Position numbers and translations under genes: made by a program
In this document: in pieces, positions 36,526 to 49,659 of the stretch
Position numbering within the stretch: position 1 is the first letter of the stretch
How the letters are laid out: each line of letters starts with the position of its first letter
Notes under the pieces: model-generated
The model's database searches: none
Told to the model about the DNA's origin: nothing
What the model saw: the letters and a program-made list of their open reading frames with translations, nothing else
Assembly (NCBI GenBank): GCA_030272585.1
Contig: BSYQ01000006.1
Span: forward strand, 6,473,001-6,537,000
DNA from: Bryopsis sp. KO-2023
Taxonomy: Eukaryota; Chlorophyta; Ulvophyceae; Bryopsidales; Bryopsidaceae
DNA: 64,000 bases
Reading direction: 5' to 3'

Positions 36526-39500
36526 ATGGACGTCAAAGAGAGCGGACCTCCCTATTTCATCGCAGTGGCTACATATTTGTCGTGAGTTGAATTTCCTTCG
36601 CTGCGCTCTGTTTGTTAGTCGAATAGCCCGACCTTCACAGTTTCCTCAAGTGGAAGCGTAACATCTCGCTATATGAGTCTTGCGTTTTGCCAGGGGGATA
36701 TTCCGCTAGGTAGGGTAGGGGGTTAATTCTTGGAGGTTGCGTGTCCTTTACGAAGTTGGAGGAAAATTGTCTGCAATTCTTGTTAGGATCCAGGGAAAGG
36801 TTTGTGGTGTGTGCAGGATGATTGTGAAAAATCAACATATCAGGAAGCTGGCCTTGGGCATGATTCTTAACATGGATTTATCCTTTGGAGTAATCATCCT
36901 TTTCCTTTTCATAACCGTTGCCACCCGGCATTCTTTTCCTCTGATTTTGTATAGTTGGATGGTGGGAAAAATCTATCTGTCTCTTTGTGCAAGGATATAT
37001 CCTCAACTGATTTTGTAACACTGGTTTTTTGCGTTCCTTTTGGCTAGATGGATGATATTGTTCATGTTCGGCCACGCGAGGGATTTTTTCCGCAAGCTCT
37101 TTCTCAAGTCCACCTGTAGGGAGGTAGGTTAGGCAACCTGGAGCATCCCAGGGAAAACACATAATACCGACCAAAAAAATAAAAAGAATTCAAAGATGCA
37201 ACCTGACTTGCATTTGCTTGGATAACTGTCCTGTTCTTTCTAGCTGGTAACTAGTTTTAAGGAAATATCACAATGAAACACCATGGCAGAGCCTGAACTT
37301 CGACAGGCGAGGGGAGGAATAGAGTTAAAACTGTGCAGGAAAGGACAGTGAAATCTTTTTTTTTTGGACAGGTCCTTTTCTTAATGCAAGTGTGTGCTTC
37401 CAGGGGTATGCTCCCATCCGGCAGGACTATGAAGACTTCTACACCAGGAGGATGTATTATCGAATTCATGTGAGTGAGATAGTCAGGTAGACTTACAGGT
37501 CGTTTCGCTAGTCAACTGTGTGGTAATTGACCTTGAGTGTTTTCTCAAGCGAATCGTAGGATTGTTGGAATCGACCCATTGGAAGTGCTCCGACCTCGTG
37601 GTTCGATATCCTGGAGAGGACCCCTGTCGCTGGAGAGAAGTGAGTAGTAGTTGACTTGAGTATTTGAAAAAATTGGGCATTTCGTTGTGTGGCTGCATTT
37701 TTTCTATTCTTAGAAAAATGATCACTATGTTATTTCGTTGGGTGCCCCTCTCAGAGCGAGTTGTGCTTCAGCTGAAGGATGGAGTTCACAGATATATTGG
37801 GAAAATTTTGGCACTTTCTTTTTTTTTTCTATGTGGTTGCCTTCTACTTCAATTTTGCCGAAGAAGATTGTTGTGAGTGAATGCCCATTCCGACAATGTG
37901 CTGGATGGATAGTGGAATGACAGCTTTTATTTCTTTCCTCTTTTGACCAACTAGGCCAATTAACACGACGGGGGTGAAACGACACTGTCTCAATTTAGGC
38001 TCCTACAATTACCTGGGTTTCGCTGCTTCAGATGATTACTGTACCCCACGTGTCATGAAAACACTGGAAAAGTTTGGATGGGGCACATCCAGTTCGAGAA
38101 CAGAGGCAGGTAGGAAATCAAAACCCAGGTAATTGGGGCTATTCTCTCAATTTCACAAGGGACCCCTCGTGTTTGATTTTCTTTCCAGCTGTTTTGGTTG
38201 CCTGTACATCTGAAATCCTTGAGCAGAATCATGTAATTTGAATTACGAGGGTTTGTCCAGGATACACAAAGTGTAGTTTTCTTTAATTCCAAAAAATGGA
38301 TTCATAGGTACCACTGAGAAGCATGCCGAGCTGGAAACACTGGTTGCCGAATACTTGGGGGTGGAAAAAGCTGTCACTTTCGGGATGGGTTTTGCGACCA
38401 ACTCATTTAGCATTCCTGCGTTGGTCAACAAGGGCTGTTTGGTTTTGAGCGATGCCCTGAATCACTCTTCCATCGTAGCGGGGGTTCGAGCGTCTGGAGC
38501 CACCGTTAAAATTTTCAGACACAACGATGTTGCACATTTGGAACAGCAACTCAGGAAGCTCATTGTGCAGGGTCAGCCACGAACACATAGGCCCTGGAAG
38601 AAGGTAGGCACTGCAGAATTTTGCATTCATGAGTTTTTCAATTTGGTTCAGTTCCATGGCAAAGGCTGAAGGATTGACATTCACCCAGATACTAAACATC
38701 TCGAAATGCAGTTTAGATAGGGTTGTTTTGCTTGGGATTTTGGAGGGATTTCTGAAAGTGATATTCCAGGCACATCATATTCTGTCAACGTCAGACCAAA
38801 AAAACTCCATTATTATTTTGGCCATAATAAAAGCCCAGAAAAACTCCGATTGATGCAGTCGAGTCTTTTTCAAAATTCAGCTTAAGTTTTAATGTTTTCC
38901 ACTCGTGTTCGTTGACAATAGGTACTGATCATTGTGGAGGGTATTTACAGCATGGAAGGCGAAATATGTAATCTGAAGGAAATCGTCGAACTGAAAAAGA
39001 AGTACAATGCGTATTTGTATTTGGACGAAGCTCACAGCATCGGTGCGATGGGACGGAATGGTAAAGGCATCTGCGAACATGCTGGGGTGAATCCCAGGGA
39101 TGTCGATGTAATGATGGGGACTTTCACCAAGTCCTTTGGTTCCTGTGGAGGGTACATCGCCGGGAGCATTGACCTGGTGGATCACTTGACTAAAATCAGT
39201 CCCGGTCACAAGTACGCTGCCAGCATGTCTCCAGCATGTGTCGAACAGGTCGGGGCTGGAAAATATTAATATGCACGTAAAGATATAGGGGGTAGAGGGC
39301 TAGATATGGACATTGGGATGATATGGTGGCTTCTTTCTGAGTCAGCCTACAACACATTTCCGTGAATGGGCTGCATTCGCTCTGCTGGTCGTGTGTGAAA
39401 TAATTCTAATTTCAATATATATGTAGATGCACTTTTTCATACATTTTTTATTTGTTTTGTGTGGGGCTTAGGAACTTATTGACGTTTGTTGTTTCTGTGT

Positions 39501-40308
39501 TAACAGATCATCAGTGCTCTGAACCTGATCATGGGGAAAGCTGACAGCACCAGAGGCACAGAAAAGATCAAATCTCTGCATGAAAACTCAAATTATTTCA
39601 GGGCTAAGCTGCTTGCAATGGGAATGGATGTCCTTGGGGATTGGGATTCCCCCGTAATGGTAATTCAGATGTTTCTTTGGGCAATTTTTTAATACAGACC
39701 CCCTCATTTTTTGCAACCATTGGACCAGTGCCAACCAAAACTTGGGGGATGAATAGTATGTATTAAGGAAGCTTTTGAGACTGCTGTACCGACACTTTGG
39801 TTTTTGCATTCACAGCCTATTATGATGTACGCTCCGGGCAAGCTTGCCTCTTTGTCGAGAGCTTGTTTGGATCGCAACATTGGACTGGTGGTGGTGGGAT
39901 TTCCAGCCACCACATTACTGACAGCCCGTGCTAGAGTGTGCATTTCTGCGTCGCACACAAGGGAGGACCTCGATTTTGCTTTGGAGGTGAGATAGCTCAT
40001 AACCCAGTCCATGTGAACGAATGAATGTTTAATTTATGTCAGGCAAACTTGCCCAACAAAGGCCGTCCACAATGAGGTGATTCAACCCAGTCCATCCATA
40101 TGCCATTCGATCTTTTTGAAAAAACACTGGAAAGACTTATCATTCAATGCTTTGACAGAGATATTTTTTAATTGTCTGGTGTCCACAGGTCCTGGAGGAA
40201 ATGGCCGACACCTTTGGTCTCAGATACCACCCTGTCCACCTCAATTCGAAATTCGATGCCAAAAGTGGAGCCAAGGAAACCGTGATGATCCAGGCAGAAG
40301 CAAAATGA
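36526..40308 (+). CDS. LCB2: Serine palmitoyltransferase, catalytic subunit LCB2
   Basis: PLP enzyme that condenses serine with palmitoyl-CoA, the first step of sphingolipid synthesis, as a heterodimer with LCB1 in the ER membrane. Ten exons: 36526-36581, 37048-37123, 37404-37469, 37560-37639, 37955-38109, 38308-38603, 38922-39248, 39507-39659, 39816-39986, 40189-40308; 499 residues (plant LCB2 about 489). The N-terminus has one membrane helix ([18 protein letters not shown]). Catalytic landmarks: [56 protein letters not shown] and the PLP lysine in [17 protein letters not shown]. The lysine in that motif identifies the catalytic LCB2 subunit; LCB1 lacks it. All key residues are present, so it should be active. 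LCB1 is not in the window. Confidence 0.97.
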
Positions 40309-41121
40309 ATTTTCAACGCTGATTGTATGTTTCAATGAACGCTTTGTGGCTAGTGGTCATTTATATATAACATTCTTCTTGTTGGGCATGGTCTATGCAA
40401 GTTTTTTTCTTTTGTTTTTTCTACTTTAAAAAAAAGCTGGTTGTACACTTTGAATTGGTTTGTCAGACTTTGATTCAGCACATCTCCATCAACAAAAAAA
40501 TTGACCAAGGAAGATTTGCTGGTGATATCCCCAAAAGAAGAATCCTTGCTGCCATGCAACTTTTATCCAATTTTATAAACCGACAAAAGATTTTAGCTGA
40601 ATGAAACTCCAGGAAAGATTTTTTTTTCCTGTCCCCACTCTGTCGATTTCGATTGGCTTTGGTAAGTTATAGACATAAGAGGGAGCTTTGTTAAGGGGTC
40701 GTGATCTCTGTTGCCTGATTTGGGGGTGCTGATTAGAAAAAAAAATAAGGGGGTTACTGCATGACCCACAGTGGGGGGTTTCCAATGAATGGGTCTGTGA
40801 ACGGCGTTTGTGTAAGAACAGAAACTCTCCTGAGGAAAGGGAATTTCCAGTCTTTCGTTGCGAATTCACAGAAGTTTGTTACAGGCTGACTCACCAGTGT
40901 GAGGTCGGTAAATTGTCGTTTGGATCGTTAATGCTTCAGTGTTAATGTCCCAAGTTCTAGTCAGACAACAAACCGACAAAAAGAGTGAATTCAGTGGGTA
41001 AAAACTTCCCACAGAACAACTCTTGTTCAAAAAGATTCTCCTTCCGCTTACCACTGTTTCACTTGTTTCCCCTTGCCTTTTTTCCTCCTGGAGTAGTTTT
41101 GAGGGAGGGTCTATTTTCGAT
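40309..41121. other. Intergenic region between LCB2 and DDX46
   Basis: About 0.81 kb, carrying the LCB2 3' UTR and the DDX46 promoter and 5' UTR. T- and A-runs occur at about 40399-40435 and 40619-40626. No coding unit is supported. Confidence 0.6.
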
Positions 41122-44100
41122 ATGGGGCGGGTTTCGAGCGACGGGTCCAGAAGTCCGAAGCATCGCCGCGAGAAGAGTAAACATAAGTCGAAGGACAGAC
41201 GAGACAAGGAAAAAGATCGCCACAAGGATAAGGAGAGAAGAGACCGTGGAAAGGTGCGTTTCTTTACTGGTGGATTCGGCCGATTCGTGCGGGCTGTTTT
41301 GGCCATTATTCTATATGTGGGGCGCTTTCGGGTGGTACTGGTTTGGGATGTAAACGTCAAAATCATGGCTTGTACTTAGGACGTCGAGCGCCGTGACAGA
41401 GATAAAAGAAGTGAGCGACGGAAAGAAAAAGACCGAAAGGACCACGAAAGGTATGGCAATTTATCGACGCGTTCAGGCTCCGTTCGCTTGAGAGAAAAGA
41501 AACCCAGAAAACGAATCCAACAGTATTAGGCATATTGGATGAGCAACCCTGACAGTGGGAAGTATTATTTCTGATGGAAACTTCTGAAGTGAAAACAAAA
41601 ACAAATCCACACAAGTTATTCTTGTGTGGACCCGCAAGAAAATGAAAAGCCCCCACTTTACTTGGTGATGATTGGTGTGGGTTGGGTTGTCATTTGACCT
41701 GATCGTTATGACATGACTGATGGTGCCCTCAAATAATATTAGTCATTTCTCCTTACCTGAATTTTCTTCCCTGTGTTTTCAAACAAACTTTACCAAGGCC
41801 AAAGAGTAGAGACCATGATCGGTCACGGGATCGGGAAAGACGCAGGGAGCGAGAGTCTGAAAAAGACAAGCATCGCTCAAAGAGAGACAGGTGTGTTTTC
41901 GTTCATTTTAATTTAATTTTTTTTTATTTGGGGGGGGGGAAAGGGACGGGGTAACTTTTTGTAGGGAAAATTAAAGGTCTTCGTTCTTGTTCTCCCCAAA
42001 AAACCAAATTCCTCTCAAAGCACTCCTCTGTGTTTAATTGTACCATTTTTCCCTTTTTTTTTCAGAGAATCGCGTCCATCTGAGCACCACGAATCCAAAA
42101 GACGAAAGGAGTCTCTTTCCGAAGCAGATGAAGAGGCTCTGGCCAAAAAAAAACAAGAGGAGGAAGCCGCTCGATTGGACGAAGAAGTTGAAAAACGTAG
42201 AAAAAGGGTTGAAATGTGGCAAGCTCAGAGACGGAAAGAGGAGGCCACCAAAGTGTTGGAGCAAAATGCTGAAAAGGAAGAAACAGGGGGTGTCAAGCAA
42301 TGGACTTTGGAGGATGATGATGATGACGACGATGAGCAGCAAACTGATGTAGTCATGGCCAATGGGGGTGAAGGGGTCCCCGTGAAGGTGTGGAAATCTG
42401 CTGACATCTAGGGTATATCCAGAAAATTCACTTTATGGATGCAGTGGAAAAAAAAAATCAGTGACATCGACCGGAATCCAGTAGGACCTGGGTTTTTCAT
42501 TGTGGAAATTACTTATTTGGGCCCCTAAAATCCAAGGCTTGGCTTTGGAGGATTGAATATGCATGAGCATGAATTTTTTAGCCCTTGGTGGAGAAAGTGG
42601 TTTGTGCATGTGTTTCGTCGATTGATTGTTTCCATTTTTTTAGCAGGTAGAAAAAGAAGAGCTGGAATCCTCTGAGGTGAAAAAGGAGGAGGATGTCAAA
42701 ATGGAGGATGGTGATGATGACGATGAGGTCGATCCATTGGAGGCTTTCATGGCTGCTGAAATAATTCCACAGGTACATTCATTGATGCAGGGCAGGACGG
42801 CATTTGTTAGTTTGCCTCTTTCTAGATGTAGGACGTTTAAGCCAAGCACCATGGGTTTTTGTTGTGATTATAGGTTGAATTGGATGTGGAACAAGCAATC
42901 AAAGCTGGGAAAGAAGCTGAGGCATCAGCGATTGAAGCCAGGGGGAAAGCCGATGCCGCCGCCGCCGCCTCTGCTTCTGAGGTCAAGGAGGCTGAGGAGA
43001 GAGTCAAGAAGAAAAAGCCATTCAATCCTTATGATTCAGACTCCTCAGGAACGTGGGAGGAGGAAGAAGAAGAGGAGGAAGAACTAGAGGATGATGAGGT
43101 ACATGTTTCTGGGGGAAAGAGCTCATAGTGATTTTCCCAATCTTCCACAAAAAAAAGAAAGAAAATCAAAGAAAACAAGAAACATATATATATATGTGTG
43201 TGTGTGTTTCACCTGCCTTAGTTTATTTGATTGGATCTAAATCGGGTTGTTTTTTCTTCCTTGTTTTTCTTTTCGCGGTGTAGAATCTAAGCTGTGAATC
43301 TCATGTAGCCCAACCATTATGTAAGAAAAGAGTGACACAGGTTTGCTCAACGACTGTGAATGGTGGTGTTTTTGCATTTTTTTTGCATTTTTTTTTTGCA
43401 TTTTTTTGCATGTTTTTCCATTTTGTTTGCCTACCTTCAGCATTTGCAGTTTTGAGCTAATCGTGATTCTGATTTTCCAGGAGTGGTTCAGGAGCGTTCA
43501 ATCTGGGAAGCTCACAAAGGGAGATAAACTTGGCCAAATCAACCATGCCGAAATCGATTATCCCCCCTTCCGCCGTTGTTTCTACATCGAGGTCCCTGAG
43601 CTGACGAGAATGACAGACGAGGAGGTGGCTGAAAACCGAAAAGAGTTGGACGATATCAAAGTGCGAGGCAAGAACATCCCGAAGCCCATCAAAACTTGGA
43701 CTCAATGTGGGGTGGGTGGCCGAATGCTGGATGTTCTGAAAAAGAACGAATTCGAGAAACCTTTGCCGATTCAAGCCCAAGCTTTGCCCATCATCATGTC
43801 AGGCCGAGATTGCATTGGGATTGCTAAAACTGGGTCCGGGAAGACGCTGGCTTTCGTCATACCCATGTTGCGACATATCAAAGATCAGAGTCCGTTGGAA
43901 ATGGGGGATGGGCCGATCGGAATGGTGATGGCCCCCACCCGTGAGCTCGTCCAGCAAATCGGCAAGGAAATCAGGAGGTTTGCCAAAGCTTTGGATGTTA
44001 CCACTGTGTGTGTTTTCGGGGGGTCTGGAGTGGCCAATCAAATCAGTGAGCTGAAGAGGGGATGTGAAATCGTCGTGTGCACACCTGGAAGAATGATCGA

Positions 44101-47100
44101 CCTGCTGGTTACCAGTAATGGGAAAATCACCAACTTGCGGAGGGTGACGTATTTGGTGCTTGACGAAGCGGACCGAATGTTCGACATGGGGTTTGAACCT
44201 CAGATCATGAGGATCGTGAACAACATTCGACCGAATCGGCAGACAGTGATGTTTTCAGCCACGTTTCCCAGACAGGTGGGCAGAGTATTGCTTTCTATAG
44301 AGGCGTTGGAGAAATGGCTACCATTGTAGGGAGGAGAATAAGTACAATAAATATACTGAAAACTCAGAAAGGATGAGAATGAAATATACGTCCTGTACAA
44401 TCATCAAGATCTATATATATCACAGAAAACTGGCAAACATGCTGAGGTTGGATGTGGTATGGTAATGTGACTTAGCAAGAACTTTAATAGACAATGGGCT
44501 AGGGGGGTTGTGGCGCTCGGAATGGTCAGTGTTGCCAGGAAAAAGAAGAAAGAAAAACACCACCTATCTCTCGGCTTTGGAATTGGTCAGTGTATGTAAG
44601 TCTACCTTTGATCTGGCCTTCGGTCATTGAATCTTGCTACCTCAGGTGTGGATCCCAGGATATTAATTCGACAATCTCTGTGGGGAGTGAACCTCTGCGG
44701 GTGTCCGGCTGAGAAAATTACGAGAAATTCTCGCCGCAGAAATTCTATTTTTAAAATAGAAGTGCCCAGCGGGTAAGGATGGTGGCCAGAATGCAGATGA
44801 CCGAAAAGGCAAAATCGAATCGAAACTAGCTATGGGGCCTGGGAGAGAAGCAATTTCGGTCAACAAGAAATGCTAACACACACGCGATGAACAGAGACTG
44901 GAAATCGTGTAGACTGGGATGTAGAGGATTGGACCCCTGGGGGGGGGAGGGTGGAAGGGGGGTGGTTCTTGAAACTATGGGGTCAAAATGAGGCAACCTT
45001 ATAAATCTAACAAAGGTAGTGTGGTGTATGATCAGAGCTATCAGGATCATGAATTGATTTCGATGGTTTTTTTTGCAGGTGGAGTTGATAGCCAGGCGGA
45101 TACTGGATGATCCAGTGGAGATCTTGGTTGGAGGCCGGAGTGTGGTAAATTCTGACATCACCCAGTACGTGGAAATTCGGCCAGAAGATGACCGGTTCTT
45201 CAGACTGCTGGAAATATTGGGAGAGTGGTATGAAGAAGGAAAGGTGAGATTCAATCAGGTTTTTTTTTGTATGCTGGTCAGGCGAGAGAGGGGAATTTTT
45301 TCCGGGCCTCAATATGGATCCATGGAAAGCACTGAGCAAATAGCGAATGACGGAAAACAAAACAGTCGATTTTTTGTGTGGGTTGATTATGTGGAAAGTG
45401 CTGGTGATTGTGCTCCGGTTGTTTCTCTCTTTTCATTTTTCTTTTGCTTGAATAAAGATGTTGAGAGTTTGCTTCTATTGTTTTTTTTTGTAGATTTTGG
45501 TGTTCGTCAATTCACAAGACAAATGTGACAGTTTGTTCCGGGATTTGATCCGACATGGTTATCCATGTTCATCATTGCATGGGGGAAAGGAGCAAAGTGA
45601 TCGAGAATGTACTATAGCAGATTTCAAGGTTAGTTCGCTCAAGAAACTCCTGAACGGAAAAGAGAGAAATGAAAAAATAGGGAACCCGGAGAGCACTAGC
45701 TGGGGGGTTGTGAGATTTTCTTTTCTTGTTTTTCTGTGGTTGAGGGAGGATATGTTTCAACATGTGTTGAAACGCATGTGATAAACACCTTGAAAACTCT
45801 AAGTTAAGTTGATCCATTATGTCAAAGCCTCCAATGATCATCCCATGACACGAAGCCCCTTGTTCATGTGGTGGTGTTTTTTCTCTCGCAGGGGGATGTA
45901 TGCTCAATCTTAATTGCAACATCTGTGGCTGCGAGAGGGCTGGACGTAAAAGATCTAATATTGGTGGTGAACCACGATGTTCCAAACCATCACGAGGACT
46001 ATGTTCATAGAGTGGGTAGAACTGGGAGGGCAGGTAACAAAGGAACAGCCATCACCTTCATTGCTGAAGATGAGGACAAGTTTGCTCCGGATCTCGTGAA
46101 AGCTTTGAAAGAATCCAAGGCTCCTGTTCCACAGGTCAGACATAGGCAACAGAACAAAAGCTTGACTGTTTGCAGCCAAACAAACGTGTCCCAACCAGTT
46201 CACAGCTCATGCAAGCAAAGAACTTTCTGGAGGAAAGCTGGGCAAAGTATTGTGGTTGCATTAAGAGTAAGGTGGAGAAACATGTTCTGACAGTTTCGGT
46301 GGTTCTGGGGCTTGTAGGATTTGCAGAATTTGGCCGATGCTTTCTCTCAAAAAAAGAAGCAAGGTCTTGTCCAAGGTCACGGGAGTGGGTATGGCGGCTC
46401 CGGCTTCAAATTCGATTATGATGAGGAAGACAAACGGAAAGCTGCGAGAAAGGTACACTGCCCAAGATCGACATTACACATAGGAAAATGTCCCTTCCTT
46501 ATCTAGTGTGGATGTCGCTCATGCTTTGCCTGGACTTTCAGTGCTGATGCGATGTGATCAAAAAAAGAGCTGGACTAAGTTATTCTTGGAAGTTACACAG
46601 AATTGGAGAGTGTACCCACACACTCCTTTTGCCTTCTTGGCTGACACAGATACCTGCTCCCTTGGAGGTCAGACAAATGATCAGTTGACGTAAGCTTGGA
46701 TTTTTTGTGGTTCAGGCAGTGGCTAAAGAATACGGTCTTGGTGAAGATGAGAGTGATGATGATGAGGATGGATTGGATCCTCGCCCTGTAGGTGCCGCTC
46801 AGCAAGATGTGGTCAAAGCTGCGATTTCCACTGCCCAAGCAGCTGCTGATTCCATGGCTGCTGGTGCTTCTGGTGTTGATATGGTGGGTAAAAATATGTC
46901 ATCAAATTTTCAACCCCCCCCGAGAAAAAAGAGAAAGAAAAGTACATGTATACATTTCCCCTAAAAGGTGTGTTGTGAGGGGAATAGCTGGTGTTGTGCA
47001 TCTCCCCCTATCTTAAATTCTTCTTTTTTCCAGCTCTGCGTATGGGAATCAAGAAAGGTGATTGTTTCTTTTGTTTGCAGGCTATCCAAAATTTACCCCA

Positions 47101-48763
47101 GGTCCAAGCTGCACATCAACTGGCTGCGAGGCTCACCGCCATGGCTCAGGGAGGTGGCTCAACAGTCCAGGTGGATATCCATGACTCCAAAATGCATCTC
47201 CCCAATTGTACTCAGGAAAAAGGGCGAAACACCCTGGTTGATAACAATGCACAGTTGTTTCAAGTCACCTAACAAGAAAACTATCTCACTCACACAACTA
47301 CCATACCATCCTTGGCTCTCCCGGTCAGCACAAATTGAAGGATATGCATTTGCAGGGTCTTTAAATATGGAGGTTGATATCTGATAAACGGGTGCGACAA
47401 GAATGAATTCAGTATCTAAATCCCTGCATTTGACATGAATGTCTCCGATTTGTAGGTGGCCCCGCCACCAGTGGTTGCTCCAGCCCCTGTTGTCCCACCT
47501 CAGCAACAGAGCCAGGCTGCAGACAATCCTATCCTGACAGCTGCCAAATGGGCAGCTGGTCAAATCGCTGCCAAGGTAAGGAGTGTCATAAAACTTACAC
47601 TTGATAGGGATGTTCAGAAAAGTTTTTTGATGGCCTTTTGGGTTTAGAGTCGACATATCAAACTCTTCGATATGTTAACACTTTTGCTTTATTTTCCCAC
47701 CACAGCACATCGACTGATCACTCTTACGAAAGCTTTACTGTCGCTTCAGTAGAAAAATGCCTAAGAATTAGGATAAACAATGGCTTCAATACTTGTACAG
47801 TCGTTCTTGGAAGATTTTCTGTCATCCCTCTGTTTTCGCAGGGACACAAAAAAAATCCAGCGTTTTTAGTGTGGGTGTGGCTTGATAATTAGATATTTTT
47901 TTATTTTTTTTCCCCTACTCATTGTGGTGAGGGAGAACTGAAGGATAATTACAATAGGTCCAGTGTTCCCTTTACACTCTCCCACAGACTCTTTTTACAC
48001 AGTCACCTTCCAGAGCCCTTCTAATTTTCAACCGTAATGGCACCCAATACGGCCACAACACCATTGAGGTGTTTTGGTACTTCTCTTTTGTATCTGCAAG
48101 GTGGGTATTCCTGCTATGCCGCCGCCTGCTGTTGGAGCCAGTGGGGGGAACGCTGCCCAAAGAGCAGCTGCATTGGCATACCAGTTTTCCGCCCAGCATG
48201 GATCTCAGCCAATGCCAGAAGAAGTTGTGCATTATGAGGCTGAACTAGAAATCAACGACTTTGCACAACATGCTAGATGGAAGGTAAGGAAGCTGTATTT
48301 GTGGTTGATTTGTTTGTTTTCTGTGCGGAGGGGGGGGATGCTCTTGAAGATGTACAATCAGCCATGATGTACCCTAATTGGAAACTACGAAAAGAACATG
48401 CACCCCTGCCATGTTGAGCATTTTGGATAAAACCACCTTCATATTGATGAGAAGAAAAGCAATTTCATATTATATTATTAGTGATCTAACGGTTTTTGTG
48501 ATTGTGTTTGTGCTCAGATCACCCATCGTGACACCTTGTCATTAGTAACAGAGCTGACTGGGGCCGCAATTACCACCAGAGGTCAATATTTCAGGCCTGG
48601 CAGTGCCGTTCCCCCAGGAGAGAGAAAACTGTATCTGCTTATAGAGGGGTCCTCCGAATCATCCACCAAAAAAGCAAAGGCTGAGTTGAGAAAAATTCTT
48701 GCAGAAACTCAGGAAAAAGTCATGCGGAGAGATCCGCCTTCTGGGAAGTATTCCGTCATGTGA
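41122..48763 (+). CDS. DDX46: DEAD-box RNA helicase DDX46/Prp5 (plant RH42 type)
   Basis: ATP-dependent RNA helicase that remodels U2 snRNP so it can pair with the branch point during prespliceosome formation. Sixteen exons: 41122-41253, 41380-41450, 41798-41890, 42066-42387, 42647-42772, 42874-43098, 43481-44275, 45079-45243, 45494-45628, 45892-46134, 46318-46452, 46716-46883, 47081-47170, 47456-47575, 48101-48283, 48518-48763; about 1082 residues. The N-terminus is Arg/Lys/Asp-Glu-rich (RS-like) and carries DPLEAFM, the Prp5 DPLD-type motif that contacts SF3B1. The helicase core has [61 protein letters not shown] and [10 protein letters not shown]. The C-terminus keeps the family-specific [10 protein letters not shown] and ITTRGQYF segments. 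The acceptor of exon 5 is a NAGNAG pair (42642-42646), allowing one extra Gln. Confidence 0.96.
43366..43418. repeat. Imperfect GCA(T)n microsatellite in a DDX46 intron
   Basis: Four spaced copies of TTTTGCATTT-type units with T tracts of 6-9 lie in the intron between 43098 and 43481. A separate (AT)n(GT)n run occurs in the same intron at about 43183-43208. Simple repeats only. Confidence 0.8.
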
Positions 48764-49659
48764 TTGCTTGCAGCTGGGTTTTTTGGTGGTGGTGGTGGTA
48801 GTAAGGGTAATTGGGTTTTGGGAACAGATATTCCAAACAAAAAAGGGGGTTTACAGGATTATGTTGCGGTTGGCCATATTTTGCCATGATGTAGATCTTT
48901 GGTTGGTTGATGCGTGGGAGAGAGGCGCAAGCAACAAGAGCCCTCGAAAAAGAACACTGCGTCCATTCGAGTTCCTCTCCCTCCCCCCCCCCTCATCACA
49001 AAGTGGCTCTGGGGAATACATCATTCAATGATTGGTGGTGCGCTTTTTTGTATCAACAACAAAAGTAAAATCTGACTGTCAGATTGTCAGTCGAACAAAC
49101 CGACTAAAAAGACCCCACCACGTGCACAAAAGACGCGCAGCCCAAGAGTTGATTCCTCCGAAGCAACGAAACGGAGAAAAAAAGACGAGAATGAAACAAG
49201 GATACTAAGCGTTCACTGTTTGTGGACGGCGGCGGCCATCCTCACAGAGAGTGTTCGGAGGAAAAAACAACACCGTTCAACAAGTTGAAACACTAAAAAT
49301 CAGCCACCAAGCACAATGACGTTCTTTTTAGAAGTGCACAGAGCAAACATCACACATCCACACCCCCAGCCTTCCCACCAACTGCACTCTCGCACAGATG
49401 GCTACAGCCCCAGCCAGGGTCGAGAGGCTGGCAGCCTTGCGCACTCTTTTCCTTGCAGCCCACAATCCAAGTGTAACGGTCCACCACACAACCCGAGATC
49501 TGCGGTTGTGAGCGTTGGATCGCAACGTCTCAAACTGCTTTCATCCGCACAGAGATTCGTTTCCCGATTACGAATGAATGAGACAGCGAGCGCGACCGTA
49601 AAAACTTGACATAAAACAGAACACGAGCCACCACTGCAACAGTATTCGTCGCCCCAAGT
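48764..49659. other. Intergenic region between DDX46 and the first sugar dehydrogenase
   Basis: About 0.9 kb, with the DDX46 3' UTR on the left and the dehydrogenase promoter on the right. A GGT run (about 48785-48800) and a C run near 48983 are simple sequence. Open frames at 49316-49609 show no domain. Confidence 0.6.

Noticed and set aside
46176-46271. A possible extra in-frame 96-nt exon in DDX46 (starting PNKRVPTSS)
   Set aside because: It would leave introns of only about 40 and 46 nt, and the family sequence passes directly from VPVPQ-type residues to DLQNLADAF.
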